Of a stretch of 64,000 nt of DNA, positions 9,363 through 18,318 are shown in pieces (positions within the stretch are counted from its first letter, which is position 1; every line of letters begins with the position of its first letter). This DNA is from Paremcibacter congregatus (GTDB lineage Bacteria > Pseudomonadota > Alphaproteobacteria > Sphingomonadales > Emcibacteraceae). The translations under genes and the position numbers were made by a program. Location of the stretch: assembly GCF_006385135.1 (NCBI RefSeq), contig NZ_CP041025.1, positions 3,983,501-4,047,500 of the forward strand, in the 5' to 3' direction. Below the pieces are notes generated by a model. It was not told where the DNA came from. It did no database searches and saw only the letters and a program-made list of their open reading frames with translations.

Positions 9363-10377
9363 GAACCAAATAATCCACGATATTGTTCATGCCTGTTCTG
9401 ACCGGATCACAGACCGGGAGTTTGGTCTGTTGGCTTAAATCCGCCATATAGAATTTGGCGTCGTCATCCGTCATTCTGGAGGTATTAACCGAAATCCCCG
9501 CCACCTTCACATGGGGATTGGTCAGTTGGGCGGCTTCAATGTTTCTTCTGATGACGGTTTCCATATCTGGCAGCGCAAAGCCTTCCATAAAGGCCGTGTG
9601 GCTTCTGTCAGGATCATGACAGATAACAAGCGCATCCGGTTGACTACCATGGAGCAGACCGAGCGCCACCCCCGCATAAGCCGGATGGAACAAAGCCCCC
9701 TGTCCTTCGATAATATCCCAATGGTCTTTTGCATTTTCAGGACTGACCATCTCGGCAGCCCCTGAGATAAAGTCGGCCACAACCGCATCAATCCCGATAC
9801 CGCCGCCCGCAATGAGAATGCCTGTTTGACCCGTAGCTCTGAAGTCCGCCGCCATACCCCGGCTCTGCATTTCTTTTGCGATGGCAAGGGCCGCATATTT
9901 CTTGCCAATGGCACAGTCGGCGGCCACGGTCAGCAATCTCTTGCCGGATCGCTTCTGGCCATTACCTACTTTGAGCTCCTGGGTTGTCTGCCGCACATCA
10001 TAGATGGTTCGTCCAAGTTGCTTGGCCGTCTCTCGCAGGAACTCAATATCATTCAGTCTGGTATGAAGGCCTGCGGCAATATCAAGGCCAGCCCGCAAAG
10101 CCCCGCAGAGGGGAGCAACCCAGTTATCCGGCACATAGCCACCCAGATTAGCCACCCCGATCACCAGAGTTCCCACATTATGAACGGTCTTGGCTTCTAC
10201 CGGATTCAAGTCTTCAAGACCCAGATCGACCTTGCAACCGTCCAAGCGCATCTGGCCTTTACATTTTTCCGGGCACCATTCATGGATGCCGAAAGCGGTC
10301 TTCGCCAGACCATCTTCCTGAGCATCGCCCAGAAACAAAAGATAAGGGGTTTTAAGGTCAAGGGGTTTCTGTGTCAT
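9352..10377 (-). CDS. dgcN: DUF1611 P-loop protein, D-glutamate N-acetyltransferase DgcN-like
   Basis: 341 residues, full length for DUF1611. The N-terminal half (PYLLFLGDAQEDGLAKTAFG) is followed by a P-loop-type domain: LLTVAADCAIGKKYAALAIA, TGQTGILIAGGGIGIDAVV, then WDIIEGQGALFHPAY and ALVICHDPDR. In characterised bacteria DgcN acetylates D-glutamate and DgcA racemises the product; a DgcA-like enzyme lies in the same gene series (12337-13446), which supports the call. The aminotransferase gene ends 32 bp upstream. An alternative is activity on another D-amino acid or dipeptide. The assignment rests on family plus context; no acetyl-CoA site was identified. Confidence 0.75.
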   Translation of the reverse strand: MTQKPLDLKTPYLLFLGDAQEDGLAKTAFGIHEWCPEKCKGQMRLDGCKVDLGLEDLNPVEAKTVHNVGTLVIGVANLGGYVPDNWVAPLCGALRAGLDIAAGLHTRLNDIEFLRETAKQLGRTIYDVRQTTQELKVGNGQKRSGKRLLTVAADCAIGKKYAALAIAKEMQSRGMAADFRATGQTGILIAGGGIGIDAVVADFISGAAEMVSPENAKDHWDIIEGQGALFHPAYAGVALGLLHGSQPDALVICHDPDRSHTAFMEGFALPDMETVIRRNIEAAQLTNPHVKVAGISVNTSRMTDDDAKFYMADLSQQTKLPVCDPVRTGMNNIVDYLVHDR

Positions 10378-10409
10378 TTTAGGTTGTCTCTTTCATAATA
10401 GGCAATAGT

Positions 10410-11459
10410 TCAAACGGATTGCATCCAACCAAAGCGGTCAGCTGTTCGACCTTCCTGGATATCAAGCAGCTGTTTACGGAGCGTTCGCGTGATGGGACCA
10501 GGTTCATCACTAAAGACATATTCCGTCCCTGACGCTTCCTTCAAAGATCTGATCGGCGATACAACCGCCGCTGTACCACAGGAGAATGCCTCTGTGACGC
10601 TTCCAGTCTCAATCTCCTTGATCAATTCATTGATATCAATCCTTCTCTCTGCAATACGCAGGCCTAAATCTTCAGCCAGTGTCAAAAGAGACTGGCGGGT
10701 AATGCCCGGCAGGAAGCTATTTTGTAAGGTAGGGGTATGCAGTTCCCCTTCTCTGACCACAAAGAAATTCATCAAGGAGAGCTCCTCAATGTATTTGCTT
10801 TCTAACGGGTCCAACCACAGGCTGGTGGCGCAGCCCAGTTGTCTCGCTCTTGTTAAGGACTGGAAGCCCGCCGCATAATTGCCGGCGGCTTTAACACCAC
10901 CTGTTCCGCCCACGGCAGACCGGCTGTTCCGCCGTTCAATCAAGACCGACTTCATGTCCTTGGAAAAAGGAATGGTCGGTGCCGCGTGGATTGTAAACTG
11001 ATAACTCTCTGAGGGTTCAATACTCAGTGAATAGTCCGTGCCGTATAAGGACGGTCTTAAGTAGAGAGCGCCATCCGCCTCTCGGGGGATGACATCGGCA
11101 TATAACCGCGAGAGAAGGTTGACCCCATAAACAAACATTTCTCTGGGCACCGGCGGCATACACATCCGTTCGGCAGAGCGCCTGAACCGCACCGCATGAT
11201 CATACGGCCTGAAGATTTGCGGTGTCACTTGATGGACAAAATAGGCCTTCATTCCTTCAAAAATACTCTGAGCATATTGAACCGCCGTGGAACCGCCGGA
11301 GAGCCTATGGTCCCGGTCAAAACCGAGTTCCACCTCCGACCACTGGCCATTCTTATATTGGGCCACACAGATGGCCGGCAGGACCGCCTTGCCGAATGTC
11401 CTGTCTTCCGGCATCTTCTTGGCCGCGACCGCGTCCAATATATCTTGTCTTATATACAT
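10410..11459 (-). CDS. branched-chain-type (fold IV) PLP aminotransferase
   Basis: 349 residues, usual length for bacterial/eukaryotic-type branched-chain aminotransferases. Visible motifs: QSIFEGMKAYF, LYLRPSLYGTDYSLSI, the PLP-lysine region GGVKAAGNYAAG, and the late SFLPGITRQSLLTLAEDLGL with TEAFSCGTAAVVSPI. It converts branched-chain amino acids and 2-oxo acids with glutamate/2-oxoglutarate as partner. Inside a probable D-glutamate/peptide gene series it may handle released amino acids or regenerate glutamate. Fold IV also includes D-amino-acid transaminases, but the text fits the BCAT subgroup better. Confidence 0.88.
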   Translation of the reverse strand: MYIRQDILDAVAAKKMPEDRTFGKAVLPAICVAQYKNGQWSEVELGFDRDHRLSGGSTAVQYAQSIFEGMKAYFVHQVTPQIFRPYDHAVRFRRSAERMCMPPVPREMFVYGVNLLSRLYADVIPREADGALYLRPSLYGTDYSLSIEPSESYQFTIHAAPTIPFSKDMKSVLIERRNSRSAVGGTGGVKAAGNYAAGFQSLTRARQLGCATSLWLDPLESKYIEELSLMNFFVVREGELHTPTLQNSFLPGITRQSLLTLAEDLGLRIAERRIDINELIKEIETGSVTEAFSCGTAAVVSPIRSLKEASGTEYVFSDEPGPITRTLRKQLLDIQEGRTADRFGWMQSV

Positions 11460-11488
11460 CTCATTCCGTCTCTATTCTAATTAATCAA

Positions 11489-12112
11489 TTACCTTGCGGC
11501 ATCGCCGCTACACCAGTTCAACGCCTGTTCCAATCGGTCATGGCCCCAGAACAGTTCACCGTCAGGCGTGACAAAACTTGGCACGCCAAATATCCTCTTA
11601 CTTTCCGCTTCTTTTGTATAAGATCGCAGGATACCTTTAATGAATTCGCTCTGGCTTTGCGGCAAAATGACTGACGCATCCTGCGCCATATCTTCTAGAA
11701 TTCTAACGACGGTTCCCCATTCTGCTATATCCTTCCCCTCGGCAAATTCAGCCTGAAAAACCCGCTTGGTGAAAGTGCCCCGTTGTACACCATCCGGCAA
11801 GCAGAGCGCCACCCGCGCCGCTAACAGACCGTTTTGGGGAAAAATATGGAGTGGCTTCTGGAACGTCAATCCATATAGAGCGGCACAACGCTCCATATCC
11901 CGCCACATGTAATCCCCTTTTCTTTTAAAGATATTAAAGGGAGAACTGTTCCAGCCCTGGCTTTCAAAGGTCGGACCCAACAGAAATGGCCGCCACCTCA
12001 CTGCAATACCCCGGACCTGAGCCCAAGCTCCAATCTGGACTGTCGCAAGATAAGAATAGGATGACGCAAAGTCATACCAAAACTCTAGATATATTTCAGC
12101 CTCTTCTTTCAT
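11489..12112 (-). CDS. 2-hydroxychromene-2-carboxylate isomerase / GST-kappa-like DsbA-fold protein
   Basis: 207 residues. It begins IYLEFWYDFASSYSYLATVQ, the SxxS version of the thioredoxin/DsbA active site seen in HCCA isomerases and kappa GSTs. RPFLLGPTF, the insertion WRDMERCAALYGLTF and the closing FGVPSFVTPDGELFWGHDRL are family hallmarks. These enzymes are glutathione-dependent isomerases in aromatic degradation; the molybdenum hydroxylase pair at 18.6-21.5 kb is also of a type that oxidises N-heteroaromatics. The gene ends 29 bp before the aminotransferase gene. The substrate here is unknown. Confidence 0.85.
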   Translation of the reverse strand: MKEEAEIYLEFWYDFASSYSYLATVQIGAWAQVRGIAVRWRPFLLGPTFESQGWNSSPFNIFKRKGDYMWRDMERCAALYGLTFQKPLHIFPQNGLLAARVALCLPDGVQRGTFTKRVFQAEFAEGKDIAEWGTVVRILEDMAQDASVILPQSQSEFIKGILRSYTKEAESKRIFGVPSFVTPDGELFWGHDRLEQALNWCSGDAAR

Positions 12113-12184
12113 AATGTCTTTTCCTGCTCATGCTAGAATATTAAATCTCAATAGCTTTGGCCCGAAGGCAAAAAAAAGGGGGGG

Positions 12185-12214
12185 GACAGGTTCACCGGAT
12201 AGTTTTGACCTGTC
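12185..12214. repeat. intergenic REP-like hairpin
   Basis: GACAGGT (12185-12191) and ACCTGTC (12208-12214) form a perfect inverted repeat inside the 224-bp gap between the racemase and isomerase genes. A run of A then G (AAAAAAAGGGGGGG) lies just before it. No gene is seen in the gap. It may be a REP-like element or attenuator. Confidence 0.35.
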
Positions 12215-12336
12215 ACCCAAGTGTGGTAGAGCACACGCAAAGAAAGGAGGAGGGATGTTTACGCGGCTCTACCTTAGACGTCTTTCTGACCCATCTTTAG
12301 ATTTAGGGGGGTATTGTTTTCACTTTCGTCATCGCC

Positions 12337-13446
12337 TTAGATCACAATTTTAGTCTTCTCATCCAGATAGCTTTCCTTGATTTCAGCTCCATGTCCCGGC
12401 GTGTCCGGTAAGTGCAAAAGCCCCCCAACCTTAGTATCGAAAACAACCCCGCCAATGACTGGGTCGCTTTTGAAATGATAGGCGCTATCCAAATCTAGAA
12501 AAACAATGTTGGGTCGCGCCATAGCGAGATGGGCGGCCGCCGAGAGACCGAGCCTGCTTTCTCCAAAACAGCCAATCATGCATTTGGCGCCAGCCGACTC
12601 GGCGATGGCATTGATCTTGAGGCCCGTATGGATGCCGCCAGCCTTGCCCAGTTTGATGTTCAAATAATCAGCAGCTCCTAGCTTGATAAGCTTCAAGGCA
12701 TCCTTGTCTGTGAAAACACTCTCGTCCGCACAGATCGGTAGGCCCACTTTCTCTCTCAAGCGGACAAACCCATCATGATCCCAGGCCTTCAGTGGCTGCT
12801 CGGAATATTGGAGACCCAGAGGCTGCATCGCCCTAATGTTGGCAACCGCTGTGGGATAGTCCCAGCCCTGATTGCTGTCTATCTTGATGGCTATATCAGG
12901 CCCCACCAGATCACGTACGGCTTTCACATGGGCCACATCCTCTAACCCCGGGCGGCCCACCTTCATCTTGATGGCATCAAAGCCCGCATCCAATATGGCC
13001 TGCGCTTGAGCGACAGTCTCCTCAACGGTGGCCTGCTGCCCAATAGTGAGGTCAGTTCTGATCTCCCGGCGTTCTCCACCGAGGAAACGGTAGAGCGGCA
13101 TGTTGGCCGCCTTGGCGGCAATATCATAAAGCGCCATATCAAAGGCGGAGCGGATAGACGGCTCCCCTACCGTGAAGGCATTCAGTTCCACCATACGGGC
13201 GTCTATGGCGAGTGCGTCCTTACCTTTGAGGAGGCGTGCAAATAACTGTGCTGTCTCAAAGTTGGTTTCAGGGCTGTCACCGGTGATGTAAGGGGTTGGG
13301 CTTGCTTCCCCCCAACCACATAGACCGCTCTCCGTCACAATCTTGATGATGACATTATCCGCGCTGTCAATTTCACCGATGGCCACCTTGAGGGGCTGGG
13401 TGAAAGGGATTTGCAGTTTACCGATTTCAATATGGTCTATCTTCAT
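12337..13446 (-). CDS. dgcA: enolase-superfamily racemase/epimerase (N-acetyl-D-Glu racemase DgcA or dipeptide epimerase)
   Basis: 369 residues, full length for the muconate-lactonising subgroup. Catalytic landmarks are visible: IKMKVG (Lys base), IKIDSNQGWD, YSEQPL and CADES (metal ligands D, E, D/E), and NIKLGKAGG (second Lys). The C-terminal capping end is LDLDSAYHFKSDPVIGG, as in L-Ala-D/L-Glu epimerases and DgcA. Together with the DgcN-like gene downstream this suggests racemisation of N-acetyl-D-glutamate; the flanking M28 peptidase and serine hydrolase leave murein-dipeptide epimerisation open. The start overlaps the M28 stop by four bases (ATGA), so translation is probably coupled. 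Confidence 0.85.
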   Translation of the reverse strand: MKIDHIEIGKLQIPFTQPLKVAIGEIDSADNVIIKIVTESGLCGWGEASPTPYITGDSPETNFETAQLFARLLKGKDALAIDARMVELNAFTVGEPSIRSAFDMALYDIAAKAANMPLYRFLGGERREIRTDLTIGQQATVEETVAQAQAILDAGFDAIKMKVGRPGLEDVAHVKAVRDLVGPDIAIKIDSNQGWDYPTAVANIRAMQPLGLQYSEQPLKAWDHDGFVRLREKVGLPICADESVFTDKDALKLIKLGAADYLNIKLGKAGGIHTGLKINAIAESAGAKCMIGCFGESRLGLSAAAHLAMARPNIVFLDLDSAYHFKSDPVIGGVVFDTKVGGLLHLPDTPGHGAEIKESYLDEKTKIVI

Positions 13447-15083
13447 TTGTCGTCTTCTTTATTGGTTTTGTCATAGTCTTTGCTAAAATCATTAGGGCCG
13501 GTCGGTAGGGACTTACGCGGCATACGGTCCTCTCTCATGGCGGCGTTATAAAGAAAGCTCGCCAAGATTACTGACGCCTGCTTAAGGTCTTTCTCATAGG
13601 CATGATTAAACACATCAAGCTGGGTATGATGAAGTCGGTTAAAATAATCCAAAGGCTCGTGTATGAAGGTAAAACCCGGCAAACCAACCTGATCAAATAC
13701 CACATGGTCTGTGCTATAAGTCTTGTTCAAGGTAACCTCGGTTGCCCCCAGATCATGAAACGGCTGGAACCAGTCTTCAAAGACTTTGGCTGCCGCCACA
13801 TTCTCTTCGGCGTAAATCCCCCTGATCTTGCCGGAACCATGATCCAGGTTGAAATAAACAGAAAAACGCTCATGATCTTTTTGGGACTTGATCGGATAAC
13901 CACCAAAAGTCTGTGCCGCCATAGGCGCCATATATTTGAGCCGCTCATCTTGGCCGTCAGGGCGCGTTGCCAGATGGTCATGAACATATTGCTGGGAACC
14001 GTAAAGTCCCTGTTCTTCTCCGCCCCACAAACCAACACGGATTGTCCTTTTGGGCTTGATGCCGATGGCCTTTAATATCCGGACCGCTTCCATAACAACA
14101 GCAACACCGGTCGCATTATCAACCGTTCCGTCACCGCCAGCCCAACTGTCCATATGAGCCCCCGCCATCACGATTTCAGGGTCCCTGCCCTTACCCGAGA
14201 TGTCTGCAAGTGTGCTATAGGCCTTATTGTCCTCCTCATGGAAATCTACATCCACATTGAGGCTGAGAGTGACCTCACTTGTTTTATTAAGGAGACGAAC
14301 TGCCTTGTCGTAATCCTCGGCAGATAAGGCCACACCCGGCAGGGTGGCGGGGTGATCCGAGCGATACAGATAATCATCAGAGTTAATGATCATACCGCTG
14401 CGCCTTGCTCTTCGCACCTGAGCCACGGCCCCTTCTTCTGTAAGAAAGTCATTCAGTTCATTGAGGAAAGCCATGGTTTTTAGAAAGCTTTTTTCGAACT
14501 TCTTACCCTTGTCCTTCAGAGGAACATCATATTGCCCTTTCTTTTTAAGACTTTCCCCGTCATGACGCACAAATGGCTTTTTATTTGGTTCTTTCTGTTC
14601 GGGAATTTTACTGACCAGAACAATCTTGCCCCGCAGTTTGCCTTTATATTTTTCAAAGTCTTTGACTGTTTTCATCGGGGCATGGAGGATCCCTGCTTCT
14701 AAAAGCCCATCCGTTCCCGGTAGCCATGTCAGTGGCAAAGCCGTCAGTTGCACCTTACGGGGTGAGGTCATAAAGACCTGAATACTGTTGGCACTCCAGC
14801 CCCTGCCAAACTCAAACGCTTCAAGATGGGCATTTTTCAGCCCCCATTCTGTCAACTTTTCTTTTGTCCATTCATTCGCCTCCAGCATCTGGGGCGAACC
14901 GGTCAACCTTGGCCCGATTGTATCAGACAGATGGCTTAAGGTTTCCATAACCTGGGACCGGTTAAATCCCTCATCCCGGATTTTGGTCACAATATCCAGA
15001 TCAACCTCAGAGGCCTGCGCCCAACGTGTCATGGCCAGGAGCAGGAGAGTGTAGCAGGATAGTATTCTGGTAAACTTATGCAT
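13443..15083 (-). CDS. secreted M28-family zinc peptidase
   Basis: 546 residues with a signal peptide (MHKFTRILSCYTLLLLAM ... AQA). A PA-like insert (KGKLRGKIVLVSK) precedes the metal-dependent domain with all expected ligands: VMAGAHMDSWAGG (His, Asp), GTVDNATG (bridging Asp), LWGGEEQGLYGS (Glu pair) and the later STDHVVFDQVGLPGFTF His. It should be an active aminopeptidase or carboxypeptidase-like enzyme in the periplasm. Its ATG shares one base with the stop of the serine hydrolase gene, and its own stop overlaps the racemase start, so the three genes form one tight unit. Likely task: release amino acids or Glu-containing peptides for the downstream enzymes. Confidence 0.9.
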   Translation of the reverse strand: MHKFTRILSCYTLLLLAMTRWAQASEVDLDIVTKIRDEGFNRSQVMETLSHLSDTIGPRLTGSPQMLEANEWTKEKLTEWGLKNAHLEAFEFGRGWSANSIQVFMTSPRKVQLTALPLTWLPGTDGLLEAGILHAPMKTVKDFEKYKGKLRGKIVLVSKIPEQKEPNKKPFVRHDGESLKKKGQYDVPLKDKGKKFEKSFLKTMAFLNELNDFLTEEGAVAQVRRARRSGMIINSDDYLYRSDHPATLPGVALSAEDYDKAVRLLNKTSEVTLSLNVDVDFHEEDNKAYSTLADISGKGRDPEIVMAGAHMDSWAGGDGTVDNATGVAVVMEAVRILKAIGIKPKRTIRVGLWGGEEQGLYGSQQYVHDHLATRPDGQDERLKYMAPMAAQTFGGYPIKSQKDHERFSVYFNLDHGSGKIRGIYAEENVAAAKVFEDWFQPFHDLGATEVTLNKTYSTDHVVFDQVGLPGFTFIHEPLDYFNRLHHTQLDVFNHAYEKDLKQASVILASFLYNAAMREDRMPRKSLPTGPNDFSKDYDKTNKEDDK

Positions 15084-16732
15084 CAGTATTTCTCTAGTTT
15101 TTTTAAGTTGTTCGCTGTCGGTTGTAGACGCTTAAAATCGAGGTCATGGAAATCGAAGCTAAAATCCGTGAGCTTTGAGATCGCTTTCATGGTGAAGCCT
15201 TCAGGGTTACCGTCATAGCCTGTCGTGAACCTCACATAAGCATCTGCGTTGAGGCTCCTGTCTTCCCAGCGGACAATAAAGATGCCAGGTTTGTAAGGCG
15301 CCATACTACCCTTGAGGCGTACTGACCGGACTGAGGTAAAAGTGAGGCCCTCCCCGGTCTCTCTTATGTCCACATCCCCAAACCACGGATCTTTGTAAAC
15401 ACCCGCATAGCGGCCAAGATCACCGTCGGGCGTATAAGGCGCCGCCTCAAGGTCAGGCACAGTTTTTGCGGCATCAACGACCCGTATCTTCTGTTGCTCA
15501 TGGAGTTTAGATACCCAATCCAATTTAGTGTCCGCCAGATAGGCCTCCAGAATGGAATAAACAATGGCATGCTTGTCATAACCAGCCTGCTGGTTGGTAT
15601 AAACAACAACACCAAGATCAAGGTCAGGAACCATCACATTGAGGCTGGTCATGCCTTGCAGACCGCCTGAATGCTTGGCCACCTTGACCCCATACATGTC
15701 CTCCAGGAACCAGCCAAGACCATAAGCTGAAAAGTTTGTCCCAAACCAGCCCTGTTTATTTGTGGATACAGGTGTGATGGTTTGGGGGGTCAATATGCGG
15801 GCCTGTTCGGCTTTCGAAAGGAACACTTCACCGCCAGGAAGCTTGCCTTTTTCCAAATGCATATGATGCCATTTGAGAATACTTTTGATGCTACACTGGA
15901 TGCCACCCGCTGCAGCAGTAATCGAATGCTCGTATACTTCCTCAAGGCGGAAGGTGGTTTGAAGTTTACCATCCAGCAGCACATGGGGTTCGGCGATATT
16001 CCGGTGCCCTTTGAGGCGACTGCGATTGGCCGCACAGTGCTTCATGCCAAGAGGCTTTAAAATTCGGCGATCAACAAAATCCTCATAAGACATACCAGAT
16101 ACGGCCGCAATCACTTCACCTGCTACGATATAAAGCAGATTGTCATAGGCATACTCGGTCCTGAAGCTACTGACAGGCTTCAGGTGGCGCAAGTTGCGAA
16201 TGATTTCGTCCCGGCTAAAGCTTGAAGTTGGCCAAAACATCAGATCCCCGGCCCCAAGGCCAAGACCACTGTTATGAATGAGCAGATCCTTGACAGTGAA
16301 CTCCCGCGTCACCCACGGATCATGCATCTGGAAGGCGGGGATATAGTCGATGACTTTATCATCCCACTTGATCCGGCCTTCATCAACGAGAAGCGCCAGA
16401 GCGGCTGCGGTAAAGGATTTTCCGGTTGAGGCAATGGAGAATAATGTCTCCTCGTCAACTTTACCTTTTTTGCCAACTTCCCTGACACCGTAGCCTTTGG
16501 CATGGATGACCTTACCGTCCTTGATAATGCCAACCGCCATGCCTGGCACCTGGAAGATCTCCATAGTCCGCTCAACAAGCCGGTCTATCTCAGTGGTCGT
16601 GAGGCCGCTGTTTTCCTGGCTTTGAGAGGGGCTACCGGCGTAGACCTGAACGCCAGTAAACACGGTCAGGCTTCCTGACAAAGAGAGCGTCAAGGCTGCT
16701 GCAATAGTCACTCGTTTTAAAAAATGCTTGAT
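15083..16732 (-). CDS. secreted serine hydrolase (class C beta-lactamase/D-aminopeptidase fold) with probable AUC start
   Basis: About 549 residues if translation begins at the ATC codon 16732-16730, giving MKHFLKRVTIAAALT, a normal signal peptide. The first conventional start is GTG 16711, which would remove the positive n-region and lie far from the ribosome site. Catalytic motifs are intact: STGK (SxxK), YDN (YxN) and HSGG (third motif). A C-terminal lipocalin-like DUF3471-type region follows (YAGVYKDPWFGDVDI). Such proteins include esterases, D-aminopeptidases and penicillin-binding-like enzymes. The gene overlaps the M28 gene by one base. The partial homologue at 1-414 starts with the same MKH but has lost SxxK. 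Confidence 0.85.
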   Translation of the reverse strand: MKHFLKRVTIAAALTLSLSGSLTVFTGVQVYAGSPSQSQENSGLTTTEIDRLVERTMEIFQVPGMAVGIIKDGKVIHAKGYGVREVGKKGKVDEETLFSIASTGKSFTAAALALLVDEGRIKWDDKVIDYIPAFQMHDPWVTREFTVKDLLIHNSGLGLGAGDLMFWPTSSFSRDEIIRNLRHLKPVSSFRTEYAYDNLLYIVAGEVIAAVSGMSYEDFVDRRILKPLGMKHCAANRSRLKGHRNIAEPHVLLDGKLQTTFRLEEVYEHSITAAAGGIQCSIKSILKWHHMHLEKGKLPGGEVFLSKAEQARILTPQTITPVSTNKQGWFGTNFSAYGLGWFLEDMYGVKVAKHSGGLQGMTSLNVMVPDLDLGVVVYTNQQAGYDKHAIVYSILEAYLADTKLDWVSKLHEQQKIRVVDAAKTVPDLEAAPYTPDGDLGRYAGVYKDPWFGDVDIRETGEGLTFTSVRSVRLKGSMAPYKPGIFIVRWEDRSLNADAYVRFTTGYDGNPEGFTMKAISKLTDFSFDFHDLDFKRLQPTANNLKKLEKY

Positions 16733-16743
16733 TGTTTCCTCCT
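16730..16743 (-). promoter_or_regulatory. strong ribosome binding site before an AUC codon
   Basis: On the minus strand the order is AGGAGG (16743-16738), AAACA, then ATC (16732-16730). The Shine-Dalgarno match is the full six bases with 5-base spacing, and the frame after ATC encodes KHFLKR and a signal peptide. No ATG, GTG or TTG lies at the right distance. This decides the start of the serine hydrolase. Confidence 0.65.
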
Positions 16744-16765
16744 GAAGATATTGTTATTTTAATCT

Positions 16766-17941
16766 TTAAGCCCCGAGCCAGATATTCAGGCTCACCCCGA
16801 TGAAGTTAGCCACGGCATACCCAAACACTCCGAGCAGGACAGCCGGGGCCACCAGATCAGGACGTCCTTTACCCGCCGCCAGTGCAGCCGCACTGGCGGG
16901 GCCTGAGGCGCAGGCATTGGAAGCGATCACCACTTCCATCAAATCAAGCTTGAAGAATTTACTGACCCCGAAGATCACAGCCGCATGACAGACCACGATA
17001 ATGGCGGCATAAAGGGCAATCATCAGCGCTTTATCCAGCATGGCCACCACATCTGCACTGACCCCGATCGCGGCAAAAAACACATACATAAAAAAGAGGC
17101 CGATCTCATAATCGCCTTTGAATTTTTTAAGCTGGCGCGGAAAAATGTTGGCGATAACAATGGTCAGGGCCGTAATAAACATGATGCTATAGCTACCAAC
17201 CCCAAGCATGTCCGCCAGAGCTTTTCCCATAGCACAGATGGTAAAGGACAAGCCCACCACAAACCCGATATGAGCCAGATTGATGCCTGTCTGGACATCT
17301 GGTGGAATATCTCCTGCATGGGATTTTGCATCAGTGATTTCTTCAGCGGACGCGCCCGCCAAACCTGAAGAAAGGGACCTCTTAAACCACCACTGAAAGA
17401 AAGCCATGGACGGCACCAGAGCGAGGAATGCCAGATAGAGTACGCCCACCACATTATCCGCTGCCACACTGGCTGTCGCCAGAGAGGGATCAAGTTCCAC
17501 GGCCTGGGTCACTGCAGCCATATTCATTGAGCCGCCAATATAAGTCGCACTGAAGACAGCAGCAAGCTTCGGGCCCTGTTCACCGAGGGGCAGAATTACA
17601 TACCCGACAAGAGCCCCCAATGTTGTACCTATGGCCCCAAGAAAGAAAGCAACCAGCATACTTTTGGTCTCAAAGATAACACGCCGAAGATCAGCTTTGA
17701 GGAGCAACAGCGGAATGGCGACCGGAACAAGATAGGACCAGACCACATTATAGGTTTCAGCTGATTTTGGCAGAACCCCAAAGTTGGATAGCGCCATGGC
17801 CGCCGCCAGAATTATCGCCGCCCCGGAGACATTGCTGCCAACCTTTGTCTTATCAGCCCAAAAGCCCAGCGCCGCCAACATCATCAGCGCCGCCCATATG
17901 GCAAAAGGCCAGTCCGCATGTATCAAGGCTACAGTTTCCAT
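16766..17941 (-). CDS. DUF819-family integral membrane protein
   Basis: About 391 residues from ATG 17941 (METVALIHADW), which has GAGG at a proper distance; an upstream in-frame start at 17971 lacks this. About ten to eleven transmembrane helices are visible, including VWSYLVPVAIPLLLLKADLR and the conserved ATYIGGSMNMAAV, then ACASGPASAAALAAGKGRP. The family (YjcL-like) is uncharacterised but looks like a secondary transporter. Position upstream of the hydrolase, peptidase and racemase genes suggests transport of an amino acid or peptide-derived product. Confidence 0.87.
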   Translation of the reverse strand: METVALIHADWPFAIWAALMMLAALGFWADKTKVGSNVSGAAIILAAAMALSNFGVLPKSAETYNVVWSYLVPVAIPLLLLKADLRRVIFETKSMLVAFFLGAIGTTLGALVGYVILPLGEQGPKLAAVFSATYIGGSMNMAAVTQAVELDPSLATASVAADNVVGVLYLAFLALVPSMAFFQWWFKRSLSSGLAGASAEEITDAKSHAGDIPPDVQTGINLAHIGFVVGLSFTICAMGKALADMLGVGSYSIMFITALTIVIANIFPRQLKKFKGDYEIGLFFMYVFFAAIGVSADVVAMLDKALMIALYAAIIVVCHAAVIFGVSKFFKLDLMEVVIASNACASGPASAAALAAGKGRPDLVAPAVLLGVFGYAVANFIGVSLNIWLGA

Positions 17942-18122
17942 AGTTTCCTCACTCTTCACTCTCTTCATCAAATGGCGGTTTCTGATTAGACCGCTTTATT
18001 CTTATTTTGTTGATGCCTGTATTCTGCTGACACCTGATCCGACCTCATCAGTGGCTTTTGTCCCTGACCCCTTCAGCAAACTTTCCCCCCTGACTTGCCC
18101 CCAAGCTCCAGAGAAGAAAAAC

Positions 18123-18158
18123 GGTGTCAGGCTCCGTGGTTAGACGAAGTCTGACACC
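18123..18158. repeat. hairpin in the gap between DUF819 and small membrane protein genes
   Basis: GGTGTCAG (18123-18130) and CTGACACC (18151-18158) form a perfect 8-bp inverted repeat; another CTGACACC lies near 18027. This is in the 377-bp non-coding stretch 17942-18318, which probably holds the terminator of the molybdenum hydroxylase genes and the promoter of the DUF819 gene. No gene is seen there. Confidence 0.4.
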
Positions 18159-18318
18159 ATAAGTTTCCGTACAATCGCCAGGTAGAGTCGGAAGATTGCG
18201 ATTGCTACTACGGAGGTTCTCTCCCTTTTTTTGCTGTGACATCAAGTTATTGTCTTCTGACCTTCACATCCTTAGCTCCTCGTTTCACCTCACCCCCCTG
18301 ACGGGGTTTTGTGTTCCT

